Origin: Actinomucor elegans
Taxonomy: Eukaryota; Mucoromycota; Mucoromycetes; Mucorales; Mucoraceae
Assembly (NCBI GenBank): GCA_026027325.1
Contig: JAMSLZ010000024.1
Coordinates: 62,001-126,000 of the forward strand
Direction of reading: 5' to 3'
DNA length: 64,000 nucleotides
In this document: one piece after another, positions 48,944 to 61,818 of the stretch
Numbering within the stretch: the stretch's first letter is position 1
Layout: each line of letters begins with the position of its first letter
The notes under the pieces: generated by a model
What the model was told of the DNA's origin: nothing
Database searches by the model: none
What the model saw: the letters and a program-made list of their open reading frames with translations, nothing else
Position numbers and translations under genes: made by a program

Positions 48944-49773
48944 TCAATCAAGGGCCATTCGTTTAACGATAGTCAGCTTTTCTTTACCATCTCTTGCTTC
49001 AGGTAATGGGCCATCACCGCTAATATTGTGTAAAGGAAGGCTATTGAGACTGTCGTATAACCTACTTGTTTGAACATTATCATGTGAGCTTTCATCTCCA
49101 GTAATATCCCAGTCTTCGTTGTGTTGATCTTTCTGCTCAATCATCAGGTTGCGCAATACGCAACATGTGCGGACCCACATATTAATATTTCCCACGTTTG
49201 CTTTAAATATTATGAGATGTCTCTATTATCTTAAGCTCTGCCAACATCACTTCAAAACACTATTACAGTGGTTTGAATTGACTCTTGCCTAAGCATGAGC
49301 AAAACTAAATGTTTTATTATTTAAAGAGAATTTGTCTCGAGCTGATTTTTTGATGATAGATACAGCTCGGTAGATAGAACCAGCAAGCAAATATTCACTT
49401 TGGGTATTTTTTTTTAGCTGATGAAGCATCATACTACTTTTATATACACTATGGTTACGGATGTTCTCACGGAACTAGAAACAAAATAAGTGGTCATTTT
49501 TCGATGATCGCAGACAAGCATCGATTTAAGAGCTTACAAACCCTCCAGAGTGTAATAAAAGCCTTCATGACCTAAATTGAGCTTGTTCTCTACATTAATC
49601 AGTATTTCATTGGCAAAGCCGACACATCCGGGAAAGTCAAAAAAATTTGATCTCTTTCTTTTGATCATTGACTTTTCATTGGACCATGGCCATTGCAGCG
49701 TACGTTCGTGTAAGTTTTCAATAAAACGATTATGAATTGATTTGTAAAGGTTACAACAGAACCCTTTATACAA
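48944..49773 (-). pseudogene. PIF/Harbinger-type DDE transposase relic
   Basis: Three separated pieces in order on the minus strand match a DDE_Tnp_4 nuclease. First, 49773-49534 holds FPGCVGFANEILINVENKLN and GHEGFYY, where intact elements read GFxDGTxIPL. Next, about 49475-49330 holds VYKSSMMLHQL and YLLAGSIYRA, where the family has a catalytic Asp in LxDSxY. Last, 49195-48944 holds INMWVRTCCVLRNLMIEQ and EDWDI. Frames are broken between the pieces and two catalytic Asp positions are replaced, so the gene is dead. I did not find terminal repeats or target duplications by eye. Confidence 0.78.
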
Positions 49774-51479
49774 ACATTCTGATTAATAGAATCACCATTA
49801 TTTATGTTTCTCTGCGTGATTGGTAGAAGTTGTAAAGGGGTACCTTAACAAAGTATTGATTATTAAAAGACACTGCTATAAATATAGTCTTGTTAATGAA
49901 CTAAGTCTTTCCATATAATAACCGTTTCCGTCTCCAATACAATTATAGTAATATAACTTACTGGCAAGATTTATTTCTTGATAACCTCTCACAAACAATG
50001 TTAGGCAGCTTATATATCCGAAGTTTTAGTATACTATCAACTATATTCTCGATGACATATACATAGGACTCAATATTATATCTCAATTCAAATCAATCCG
50101 CTATCAATTTGCTTTATCTTTTCCATTTTAATAAAGGGCCACTGGAAGTGTCTAAATTGTATTTCTATATGTTTATATACTCTTTTTTTTTTTAAAAAAA
50201 AACAAGTTCATTTACTCATACAGTATTGTAGGTCTTTTGTCTACTATGGTTTTACAGATAATTATAATAACAACCAACAATATTAATAATGAAATAACAA
50301 GGTAACAACACCAAGGTTGAAAAAAATGGAATAAAACTATATATGGATATAAAGATTTTTGCAATAAATCATGTACCTGTCATTCTGATCGGAGTAAAGT
50401 TTATGCATCGAGAATTATTAGTCAAGCATTTGTTTGGAAAAAAGCATTTTAGCATATTTTAGCATACACGTATATAAAATAAAATTACGAACAGGCTTTA
50501 ATGATATAAACAAAGCCAACTGTACTAAAGTTAGTTTGAGATATAGATAAAAGAGATCAGTAATGGGCTTATTAAACCAATCGCTGGTTTTTGATTAATA
50601 TGCAAATTAATACTTCATACACTTTATAGAAAATAATTAACCTTAGCCAATACAATTGCGTTTTAATAGGTTAGTTTAAAGAAGTTGAATCTGTATTAGT
50701 CTTCAGCTCTTTGATATGATATGTATTGCTATTTTGGCACAACATATTTCAGATAGACAAGAAAATGTTGCGGACAAGAGAGTTTTCTATCACATAACAC
50801 AATGGCATACCACAACTATTTAGACTTAACCATCCGAGAAAGAAAGGAACTAACCTATCAAAATACAAACTACATTCAAGCCTGGACCTTCGTCTGATAC
50901 TTCTTTCATCTATAATGAGGCACAGTGATGATACGAAAGTGAAGTTTTTTGAGTTTATTTACAAAAAAAAGCTGATAATTAGTTAAACATAGTTCACTGT
51001 ACAGCATACAACTGGGTTAAGACCAAAAAATGACTGTTGAATCTCTCTCTAGAATAAATCTAACGGAATCGTTTAAAAAAAAGCCAAATGATTAGCATTA
51101 GTATGCAAGGAACATAAAAAAAAACATTTAAAGAAAGCTTTTGTTGGTCATCCTCCTATAGCTTTAGATCAGACAATGAAAAGTCTGACTACTCAGTTCT
51201 CAAGGTTGAAAGCAGCTAAAACTACAGTGTATAATTTTTTAGTAGAAAAATGCTCTATAATAACAATCAAGTCGGTTGTCATTCGTAAGAGAAAAAAAAA
51301 TGCACAAAAAAAAACAATATAACTGGGCACAGATGGAATCAAACAGATTTGGGTTTTAAGATAAACAGCATTTTTATTAATGAGTTTGCTCTCCATATCA
51401 ACCTGAAGAGAACTATAGTTTGTTAATAATTAGGTGAGAAGACCAACATTTGCTTTGTCCAAGAAAAAGAAAGGAAGTG
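49774..51479. other. 1.7-kb gene-poor region
   Basis: No supported gene. A T12/A9 hairpin lies at about 50184-50203. Small minus-strand frames (e.g. 51193-51396) have no recognisable content. Confidence 0.5.
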
Positions 51480-51775
51480 GGCATTACTAAAGCTGATACC
51501 GTTATTGGACCCTATTTCAACTTCATTACATGTACTTTAGATGTTATGGGCGAACACAAGGAGTTCAAAAACTGCTAACTTGTTATGGATAATGCGCCCA
51601 ATCATACAGTGGACGATATTGAAAAACTCATTATAAGCCATGGCTATAGGAGCATATACATTCCACCTTACTCGCTTGAGTTCAGGCCTACTGAGAAGCT
51701 TTGGTCTGTTGTAAACAGCACAATAAATTCTTGTTTTATTATTTTTAAGAAAAATGATACGACACTGTATGCTGA
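51480..51775 (+). pseudogene. IS630/Tc1-mariner transposase C-terminal relic 1
   Basis: In one frame there is FNFITCTLDVMGEHKEF, then an in-frame TAA, then LVMDNAPNHTVDDIEKLI with the second catalytic Asp. Next come GYRSIYIPPYS and PTEKLWSVVNS with the catalytic Glu. The N-terminal half is missing. The 3' end overlaps the last exon of the cyclin gene on the other strand. Confidence 0.82.
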
Positions 51776-52303
51776 TTTGTATTTACTACATCCAAAGGAT
51801 TTGACGTTCCGTCAAATTCCCAGTCAGACGTTTGTTTTAACTCTTGTTTGGTAACTGTATCCATAATTGGATCTGGACCTCTATTCTGAGCCTGCTCATT
51901 GAGTGTAATCTTGATCTTTGTATACTGTGTCAAGTCGCTTCTATTTGAAGTGCTAATGTATAAGTCTAGAATTTGTTGGGCGACATCTGTGCAGTATGTC
52001 AGTATATATTGAAAAAAAAAAGAAAAAAATCCCATTTCTATTTACCTTCAATATCTTCCATACGCGATAAAAAGTGCTGATCCCAAGGTTTATCATCTGG
52101 TAATGCTTGAAATAAAGGGTCTTGCTCTTTTAATAGTCGAGATGCCAAATAAATGCAACCCGCAGCAATGGTATGAGCAGGATATTCCACACATAATAAT
52201 GTCTTGTAACTATCTACAGCCAACTGGTATGCCTTCTTGGCCAACCTCTTACTATCCAACGTTGTTTGAAAACCTTAGGACATACGCATACGACATTTAG
52301 TTT

Positions 52304-52338
<35 letters not shown>

Positions 52339-53026
52339 TATCTACCTTGAATCCACTTTGTAAACTTGATGATATACTCGTAGGGATGCCTAAACTGAAA
52401 TCCAAAACTCAAGGTTTCTAACAGCAGCTTTTCGTATCCAATTATTTTACGTTTTCGATCTTCTGATATATGCTCAGGATCCAGTTCTTTACTCTCAGGG
52501 TATTTGACGCTATGTACAGCTACAATGACTTCTCTCGGCTTTTTGATGGTTTCTTCTATTTTCGATGCAACAAAGATACATGTCACGCTTATATCCTATA
52601 AATGATAGCATGAGTTTAAAAAACGCGTGTCAAGGCTTGTATGTTGTAGTAAGTTACTTGAGGTGGATAGTCTCGTATGGAATAATACAGATAAAATCGA
52701 TGATATAAAGCTTGAGACGTGCTAATGGTCTTTTGTGGACTAGACAAAACAGAATAAGTTTTTTTGGAGTAATTCAATAGAGCTTGTGATCTTTCTTACA
52801 ATCCTAATTTCTTGCCAACTTCTTGCATGAACTTGCAATAGGTATGCCGAGCACTGTTCTCTTTGGCTACCAATGGACCGGCTTTCTTTAAACTTGATAG
52901 CGTAGCTAACTGACGTTTTGTAAAGTAAGGTCGAAATCGTCGTTTAAATGAAATGCCGGAGGTAATGGTGGTAGAGGAGACAGGTGTCAGAGGTGTATTG
53001 GGCGCTAATGGTGAAGATCCACTCAT
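51745..53026 (-). CDS. Transcription-type cyclin (cyclin K/Ctk2/Pch1-like), 342 aa
   Basis: Cyclin of the group that partners CDK9/CDK12-type kinases, which phosphorylate the RNA polymerase II tail in the nucleus. Exons 53026-52800, 52739-52658, 52595-52346, 52273-52046 and 51986-51745 join in phase. The first cyclin fold holds AKENSARHTYCKFMQEVGKK, ISTSQALYHRFYLYYSI and SVTCIFVASKIEETIKKPRE. The second has LAVDSYKTLLCVEYPAHTIA and AGCIYLASRLLKE. The third intron contains a T35-like tract (52303-52337). The last exon encodes DVAQQILDLYIS and a tail. Its last 10 or so codons run antisense through the transposase relic, so the native C-terminus was probably different. Assignment to the exact cyclin subtype is uncertain. 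Confidence 0.82.
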
Positions 53027-53609
53027 GGTTAGTACATGCAAAAGGGTCTTTTTTGCTTGCGAAAGTATGAAAAAAAAATTGAGAGTTTGACTCAACTGGG
53101 CTTCAATTTAGTTTGAAATATGAAAATATTGGTTTTTTCCAAACGACTTGCACATCAGATATTTTTTGACGCCCCATTGTTTTTTTTAGTTTGCGCATAG
53201 TACTTTTTTTTTCACTTTGTGTACCACTGGTTTTAATTTATGTACTCCACTTTTCAATTTTAACAATAAAAATGTCTGATTACAATATACTTTCTGATTC
53301 AACATTGTTGATGTGATTCCGGAAATACAACAAATAGAAATAGAAGGAGAGATTGAAGCCAATTTTTATGAAATAATTACATTAGAATGTCACGAATGTT
53401 AACTAGACGTAGAGAAACCGAAGTCTGTAAAAAAAAAAAAAAAAAAAAAAAAAAATGAGTCAGACATAGAGACCTACGGATCTCGGTAGTTTCCAGGCTT
53501 TTCGCAAAAATTCAAAAGAAACTTCTGTTGTTAATTCTACAAGAATCAACAACAGTGAGTCAACAAATAAAAGGAGAAAAAATATACTACCACAAAGACT
53601 GCGATCACT
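53027..53609. other. Intergenic, with A26 tract
   Basis: This is the promoter side of the cyclin gene. An uninterrupted A run lies at about 53429-53454. No gene is seen. Confidence 0.5.
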
Positions 53610-54520
53610 AAAAACCCTAGAGGCCTATATCACTCTTACACTCCTATCCAGGTACAAGGACTGATTGACCTTGTCATCGAGGAAGGAATGTTTGTGAGAA
53701 AAGTGGGACTAACGGTGGGTATGGTTGTTAGAACTTCCCAACATTATGTGAAAACATATAAAGAGGAAGATAAGAAGCGTTTACCAGATAGCAAAAAGGC
53801 GACACAAAGTCAGTATTATTATAAGTCTGCTGCTACTGTCCTGTGGCAGGCAAGAAATAAATTACTTCCAGCTTTTCCAGACATTAAGTCAGCCACTCTT
53901 TCTAGTCCTCCTAAACATCTTATTCAGCATGCATCTCTCACTCTCAAGTAGTTGGATAGAATTGCTGCCGCGAGAGCTTCTGAAAATACTTTAAATCAAC
54001 GAAGAGAGATATTGGAGTGGATGAGTAATAAGGAAATGAATTAGTTTGATAAGTGTGTTTTTATTGATAAATTAGGATTCAATATTCATATAAGACGCAA
54101 TTTTAGGAGATACAGGCATGGACTACCTGCTAAAACTGTGCTTCCATCAAAGAGGCATCTCCATTACTATTATCAGAGCAATCTGTGAAAAGGAGTTGTT
54201 AACTTTACGTAAACCAAAGGCAGTTCAAAGAAAAATGTTTCCGCAAAAAAAAGAGAAAGAGAGAGAACGGCGAGGCAGTTCATGCAAAAGTTGGTATACG
54301 GAACGAGCATTTTCTGCGATTTATCGATGGTGCTATAGATACACTTGATAAACATAAAATGGCTGGTCGGTATACCGTTTTAGATTATACCGTTATACAC
54401 GAGGTTGCTTCTGTTCAAGAACTCATCGAGAACCGTGGGTACAAAGCTACTTACTTGCCTCCATACTCACCATTTTTATATCCAATTGGACTCTTTGGCC
54501 CAAAGCTAAAACCTGAGTAA
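53610..54520 (+). pseudogene. IS630/Tc1-type transposase relic 2
   Basis: Nearly full-length but dead. The helix-turn-helix part has SYTPIQVQGLIDLVIEEG, RKVGLTVGMVVRTSQHYVK and KKRLPDS. The catalytic part has KCVFIDKLGFNIHIRRN with the first Asp, then a frame change, VLDYTVIHE (the family has MDNxxIH), ELIENRGYKATYLPPYSPF, and IGLFGPKLK where the catalytic Glu of the PIELFW motif is changed to Gly. In-frame stops lie at 53949, 54042 and 54186, followed by a frame change. It belongs to a different subfamily from the relic at 51480. Confidence 0.85.
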
Positions 54521-54605
54521 GGAGAGATTATCCTACCACAGCTAATAATCAAAGTGCTATAATTACTGAGTCGGCAAAGCAGGTGTGTAAGCGGCTATCA
54601 GGGCT

Positions 54606-54647
54606 GGGCCAAGCATTCAACTTCATGTTTTGATAGATGCTTGGCCC
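54606..54647. repeat. Perfect 11-bp inverted repeat (gggccaagcat)
   Basis: The arms 54606-54616 and 54637-54647 are perfectly complementary around a 20-nt loop. It lies about 85 bases past the end of the IS630-like relic 2 and could derive from its terminal region. Confidence 0.75.
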
Positions 54648-57600
54648 ACTCGAGCTAATTCTTTAGTAAATTTCATTATGAATTAAATTTAATCGTTTAT
54701 ACTTTTATTTCTATTGTACATAAAATAAAAACAGTTCACTGATTCATCCATCAACGCCACCACGAAAAATGGTGAGAATTCTGTATATATCAGCAATTAA
54801 TTCTCAATATAGTTATCTTTTAGTAATCCATTTTTACAGTCAAATAGTTAAGCAAATTGGTTATGGTGAGCGCCGGATGTCAGTATTTTATGGACTCATA
54901 CTGAGAGACGTATTTACATTAATCCGATTGATAAAATATTTAGTATGGAGATTTACTACAAAGATTACTTTATTAAATATTAAGGTTTAATACAAATTAT
55001 ATGTACATATACAACTTTGGTGTTAGGTATTATGCTTTATAGTTTAAACAAGGATATAGTATTCATCCAAGGTTTTCAGCGCTATTTGACCATAATTGTG
55101 TCGATCTTCTTCGACCAAGGGACAGAACTCGGTATCTAAAGGTTTCTCCATAAGGTACTCTTCTTCTCCTGAAGTTGTTTCAAAGAAAGAGGAAAACTTA
55201 TTTATGACTTGATAAAAGTTCTTGAACATTTTGAAGCTGCAGATATTTGAAAAAAAAAGAAGCAACATATCAAAATGTCTATTCTTTTTGCTTATATGGT
55301 TTTCTGACAAGCTGGTTTGTTTACACACGAAATAGAATAATTCTTTCCTTTTGCCATATGACGTAAGAACTGTGTATATTATGCTTTAGTGTTTTACCTT
55401 TGATTATACATTTTAAATCTCTGCATTAAAAGGGAGCACGATGCGTCCATCAGTCACTCTATTTTGACACATTATATGTCTATTGCTACAGCATACAACT
55501 TTTTAAACAAAAAAAAAAAAATGAAATTATTTACTTGCTGGTTATCTGCCGGAGCTCCTGGCTTTTCTAGACCTCTTTGATGTTTTGTTTACGTATCAAG
55601 CTCTAGTTCGTTTTTGTTATGTAATAATCATCACGCGTAGAGTGTGTCACAATATTACGCCTACGGGCTATTTCGTCTGTTTTACCTATTCAAAATCGAT
55701 TTTAAATAACGCAGATATATCAAGTAGAAAATTCTTGGAAATGACAAGCGTACATTATACTAAGTTTCAGAATTCATATATGTATATACGTGTGGAGATG
55801 TTAAATATAAAATGTTTATAATGAAAGCAAATAATCTTTGCTAAAGGTTCTAACTTTTTTTTCGATTGAACCGACTACTCGGCTGCGGTGTTGAGTCTGA
55901 ATTGGTCAATATATTTCACTAGTTCGGTTGACCGATTCAGGTCAGGTTAATAGTCCATAAGCAGAATAAGCAGATAACATGTTTATTTATTATTATTATT
56001 CTAGAAACTTTTGTTGGTCGATTACCCAATGTTTCTCCACGGATTTTTAAATGAAGAGCCATTTATGCATTTATATTATATAAGATAATGACATGTGTGA
56101 TTTTTTGTTGATTCAACATTATTGTTATTGCAAGTTTTGGGTTAAAATGATTTAACTAAAGAATTGCCAATTGACTAATGATCAAAATCAAGATCATAAC
56201 TGTTCATTTCTATTGGTTTTACCGTTTTGTGAAGTTTCACTGGGTAATCTAAGGACCAATACCATTGCTCATCCCACCGACATCGAGCTTGCTGAACATG
56301 ATGCAGATGTCTTGGAATATGGTTTTTGGACAGTTAGATTATTGGTATTCACTCTAGGCAAAGCGATAGTCAGTTTATGATATTTATCATTAATAATAGT
56401 ATAAAACAGCGAACACTTAGCTTTGCTTACAGAGCAAAAAGAGAATAAAGGCGTATGTTTCAGTACAGTAGACAAGGTTTAAAGATGACTATGAGGGACT
56501 CTGAGTCATTTTTATTCTAGGATAGCTAAGTTTGATGAGGAAATAAATGTAAATAATCAATGATATCGAACTCGTTTATTGGCTGAAGCTGTGGTTTTAC
56601 AAATAATTTCCAGTTGTCCTAGATCACTGAACTTGCATAAAAAGGATGACAACGAGCTGAAGCTCAAGAATATTACCATCGAGCACAATGTTTACAAACA
56701 TATTAGCATACATTTACGTTTCAGTGTCTAGTGATTGATCCTATGCAATGAAGCAAACAAATGTTGCTAATTTATGATACCTGCTAAGAATGTATTCCAA
56801 GCTTCCAGATACATGATTTTAATACAAATACTGTAGACAAGGAAAGTTTTTCTACTCATTAACATTAATCTGTTAAAAAAGCCGATGTGATGTCATTTCA
56901 GTGTGCGTTGATAATGCTTTTCATAAGTGGTATAGTCAGGAACCATGAACGAGTAAGATAATGCGCCGAGATTGTTAAAAAGAGTAGCTAAAAAATATGG
57001 TGTCCCAATAACATAATATTACAAGTGTGCTGGATCTGAACAGACTAGTATTTCAATCTGAGGACATAATGTTATCAAATAATAAAATTCTTCATTAAAT
57101 ATATACCAATATCAATCAACTGACATACTATCCTCGTCAATAGCGAAAGTAATTATCAGTACTGTTAAGTCAAGTTGATTAGGTATTAGCCTAATGGATA
57201 CAGGCAAGGAAATGGCAAACAAAAAAAATTCAATTGAATAAAATGTGCTTGTAAAAGTAGTTTTTTAACTGCAATATGCCATGCTCGACAAAAAAAAAAA
57301 AAGATACACGCATTGTAGACCCTCTAATCTGTAAATTCAAATACTTGAGCCAATAATCCTTGTGGCAAGAGGTACTAATACATAGCTTGGAGAAGCGTAG
57401 TAGAAGATCTAAAGGTGCAAAAAAAGTATACCCACTAAAATATATATAAATGAATATTCTTCATTGGCTTTATACCATTAGTCTTGAACTGCATCGTCAA
57501 AATAAGTTTGATTTTTGGATACATGTCAGCATCATGTATTTGAACCTAGTGACTGTAAACTACAGGTATATACAATGCACGCTTCGTTTTATACGTTGAT

Positions 57601-57796
57601 TCATTTCACTCATTATACATAAACTATTTTTCTCCTTTTTCATGTGTACCAATATCTCTTTATCTTGATTCCTGTTATCTCTCCTATTCTCCAAAAATAT
57701 TGTTTGGGGCATTTTATGCAATATAAATGTATTACTTGTTTAAAATTTTATCTGGTATTATGGAGATGTATTTTATATTACTCTTATGAATCTTAA

Positions 57797-58430
57797 TACA
57801 GAATATATATCACTATATTTTATAGAATTATATTTAAAAGCCTTAAGATGAAGTAGGATAAACGTCATTTCTTCACTGATGATTTCACTCACCACCAATA
57901 TTACCACTCATTCAAAACTGGATTTTCAGTATAGTATGGGTATTGGAGCGTCATCTAGACAAAGTGAAGTTAGTATAACTGCAGCATATACTGTTTTATT
58001 TATGGTTGATTTGACTATATTCGGGATGGTTACGGTAAAAGAAGTACATAATAGTAATACAAAAAAAAGTATAGGGATTAGAAAAACTTAGTTATAGAAT
58101 ATACAAAAGCTCGTTGACCCAAAACGGCATAACTCATAAAATAATACATTATCTATAGACATACTTAACATGAACACAATCAGGTAGTTGAGTTACAATC
58201 TAACATAAAATAGCTAGTTAGCTAGAAATGATAACCATATTTCAATGATCAATAATGACAAAAAAGTACTAATGAGTTTCTCGGTTATTTATACATTTTT
58301 ATACCTTAGTGGTCAATGGAACAAATGTTATTTAAATGTCTCTTTACTTACAAAGTAGGTTGAAAATGAAGCTCTGTGGTTTGAATTTGCCTTGTTTCTG
58401 GAATGATAACAAATGCTGAATCAAGAATCA
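57797..58430 (+). repeat. 5' flank of CSC1-like copy D, repeated at 63357-64000
   Basis: Diverged direct repeat with an offset of about 5560 bases. Shared islands include atatc-ctatatttta, ttcaaaactggattttcag versus ttcaaaacctggcttttcag, and tagctagttagctagaaa versus taactagttaattagaaa. Small open frames inside (57879-58091) are not conserved in the other copy, so the repeat is non-coding. Confidence 0.8.
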
Positions 58431-58617
58431 TTAAATATCTAGCCATTTTATGAGTGCAGCGTATTCATAAAGTTTTTTCAGGAGATAGGATTTAAAATCA
58501 AAATATAGTGTTCAAATCATTGGTCGAATCAATATTCTTGCTATAAATATAACACACTTGAAATTACACTGAATGGAGCTTCCTTCTTATTGTTTTAATA
58601 AACTTTTTATTACAAAA

Positions 58618-61304
58618 ATGAATGTGTATGTATCATACGATGACCAAAGAAAGCAAAATATCTCGGTTATGGCACAGTCAATGAGTATACAGTTGGTTGT
58701 TAACATTGGCATAGCTGTTCTTGCTATGGTTGGCATTGGTTTTTTAAGACATGTATGTATACTTTTTAATTCCTATCAATTTACTCATACACAATGTCAT
58801 TCGGTAGAAACGCAAATTAACAGCTAAAGAGTAAGCAACTGTCATCTAATCTTATTATATATAAACGCTAATGATATCGGTTTATACAGATGTCAGATAC
58901 CTACGATAGACCATAAAAACTTATTTTCATGGATCGAATCAGACAATGGATTACGTGAGCAAATAGGCTGTGATGCCTACTTGTATATTCGATTTGTTTG
59001 TCTATTAAAAAGACTGTTCCTTTTCATGAGTATAATTGGCCTTTGCGTTTTGGTTCCAATCAACATTGCCGCCACGCGAGCCACAGGCGATTGGCCACCA
59101 GTATCTGGTAGTATTGATTTCTTGTCCATTTCAGGCATCAATTTACAGGGTGGAAGATTAAGAGAAGATCCCAATCTGTACTGGTACTGGTCACCATTTG
59201 TAGCCACCTGGCTATTTTCTTTACTTACCATTTACTTCATGCATGATATGTCTGAAGACTATATCAGTACGCGTGAGTATTTCTTTGAAGCACCAGAAAA
59301 CAAAGCCAATGTAACGTCCTTGATGGTCAGCGGTGTACCTGAATCTATGCGTTCAGACGAGAAGCTAAAAGAATGGGTTGAATCTACAGAATCTTTTGAA
59401 TATCCCATCCAAGAAGCCATGATTGGACGTGATAATCTGACTTTGTTTGAACTGATTGAAAAGCATGAAGCGGCTGTAAGACAATTAGAGATCACACTAG
59501 CCTCTTATTTAGGTGGTATGTCAATAAAAAGTAATACCCTGCATACCAACTGACACTTTATATAGATGGCAAAGAAAACTTGGATACAAAAAAGAGGCCA
59601 ACTGTACGTATTGGTGGATTTTTATGCTTCGGTAGCCGCGAAGTCGATGCCATAAATTATTACACCAAAGAAGTAGCTTACTTAAACAAAGAAATCGAAA
59701 TACTGCGCAAGTGTCCATCCACCAATAACGCATCTTATGGCTGGATTAAATTTAAACACATTGAATGGGCACATGCTGCTGTAATTACAGCCAATAAGAG
59801 CAAACAACTCCAACTCTCGCCTACTTGTTCTGACCTTATATGGCACAACTTACAAATGAACGAAAAGAAGCTTACAGTCAAAGGTTGGATTGGCCATGGT
59901 ATTTATTTGGTGCTTACCATTATTTGGATGATCTTTATATCTGCTTTATCTACCAGCTCCAATGCGGTCAACTTTGTCAGTCTCTTTCCTGATCCACAAT
60001 CCTTTATGGGGAACCATCAACTCTTTGTGAGCTTGATTAAATCCTATTTTACACCTATAACTATGGTAATCTTTTTCTATTTGGTACCCATTTTTTTCCG
60101 CTCCCTTTCAGAGAAACAAGGCTATACAACACATACCGCGTTAAATCACGGATTACTGACCAAACTGTATGTGTTTTTCATTGTCAGTAATCTACTATTA
60201 TTCTCCTTGGGTTCTATACTGATTGATGCCTATGGACAGCTACGTGCAGGTAACTTTACAAGTATACAGAGCATTTCCGAATATATTATGTGTATTGCCA
60301 AAAATATTGCCGATATCTCCACATTTTGGATCAACTTTGTCTGTCTCAATTCACTCACGTTGGTTATGGACTTGGCTACGATGTGGTCTTTAATTGCCTC
60401 CACTATTAAAAAGTCCCTGACGCATCCAACTCCTCGCGAGCTACGAGAAATGGCTCAACCACCTCCCTTTGACTTTTTGCAAAAATACAATCTATCATTA
60501 TTCCTATTTACTATTGCGCTGGTGTATTCTGCTATGTCGCCTCTGATCTTGCCATTCGCTTTGGTCTATTTCTCAGTAGCCGAAAGTGTACACAAGTGCA
60601 TGTTAATGTATATATGTGCCACCAAAATAGAAAGTGGCGGCAAGATTGGGCCTATTTTATATCGAATGGTCACGACATCGGTTTTATTCTTTCAGCTAAT
60701 CATGATAACTATTTTGTGGTTCAAAGGCGGTTTAGTCCAAGTATACTGCTTGATCCCATTACCGATATTGACGTTGGTTTATCAATATGTATATTATAGA
60801 CGTATGCTTCTCTTTGGCTCTTACAAGATTCGTGTTAAATATGTTAGCTGCATAAATCGCGCTCTCCAAGAAAAAATATTGTATACAATCGACAACCTTT
60901 TAAGAACGGCTGAAATACATCTATCGATACCTGGACGCTGCCGAAGTGAAAGTAAATCGTTTGTATTGAAAAATGAGTTTCAAGACCCTGCATATCACGG
61001 CAGGCTACCTGTTCCAACTGTCCATGACGACGTCAAGTGCTTGTTACAAAAAGTGTATCAACAGCCCTTGGTCGCTGATGAAAACCAGAAACGATCCAAA
61101 GAAACGTTTCAACAATATGGCAGAAATATCATACACGGGAGTACTGTAGAGAAAGGCGAGGTATTCCATAGGAAAAATTACCATCAAGTAACTTTCGGTG
61201 GGCCCTGTCTCAATGTAAAATTTGCAACTGCAACCGAAAGTGAGATTCAAGATATCGACAGTAATAGCTATGAAGGCCAAGTTATAGTGAATTCAGAGCA
61301 GTAA
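58618..61304 (+). CDS. CSC1/OSCA/TMEM63-type channel protein, copy D (840 aa, shortened tail)
   Basis: Membrane channel protein of the DUF221 family on the opposite strand to A-C. Exons 58618-58752, 58808-58830, 58890-59515 and 59566-61304 join in phase. Exon 2 is 23 bp against 47 bp in A and C, an in-frame loss of 8 codons, and a small in-frame gap follows SWIES. The core is complete: LFLFMSIIGLCVLVPINIAA, SPFVATWLFSLLTIYFMH, the cytosolic domain with KRPTVRIGGFLCFGSREVDA, STFWINFVCLNSLTLVMDLA, ALVYSAMSPLILPFALVYF and LIPLPILTLVYQYVYY. The protein stops at QVIVNSEQ, at the point where copy A continues for about 240 residues. Remains of that tail lie downstream. Confidence 0.87.
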
Positions 61305-61818
61305 AAGAATACTTTTTGAAATTGTTTTTATTCTCGAACTCATTAAAGTAAAGGGGAGATATCTAACTACGCATTTTATATAATTTATCGGGAAGATGAT
61401 CTATAGTGCATATAATAAGCTAAAATTTGCCAATCCATTTTTTATTAATGGCATATGCTCAAAAATAATTAAATGGTCCAAATCTAGCTTGTCCTAACTC
61501 ATGGGCTATTTCAGACTGATATTACTTATATTAGTTGTCCTATAAGGCTTTTTAAACTCCATCTCCTCTTTCCTGATCTTGTTCAAAAGAAAACGAGATG
61601 ATTGAGTATCATGCACCCAATTGAGGTCTTAATAAAATTTTCTGTTTAAATGTAGATATTATATGCATTGTAAGCGCATTATTGTAGAACTGGTTCATTG
61701 GCTACTGAAAGATTTTCGTTACAAAAGTTACTATTCTATAACCAAAGATCAAAATTCCACTGTTACCGACAGCAGCTTGCAATTACCAAAGTACCCGTTT
61801 TCGCATTAATCATGCTGT
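61305..61818. other. 3' flank of copy D
   Basis: This lies where the homologue of the copy A tail start would be expected. It is AT-rich with stops, and I could not recognise tail sequence here. Confidence 0.5.

Larger units (their letters stand above)
54521..58617. other. 4.1-kb gene-poor region
   Basis: No supported gene. Frames at 54769-54990, 55044-55328 and 56171-56380 have no recognisable content. An 11-bp-arm hairpin lies at 54606-54647. From about 57797 on, the sequence is repeated at about 63357-64000 (5' flank of the CSC1-like unit). Confidence 0.55.

Noticed and set aside
57879..58091. 70-aa open frame upstream of copy D
   Set aside because: It lies in the duplicated flank, and the homologous stretch at 63440-63740 does not keep the frame or the protein sequence, so it is non-coding.
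59580..61304. Start of copy D at 59580
   Set aside because: That frame begins at a TTG inside exon 4; three upstream exons join in phase and restore the conserved N-terminus.
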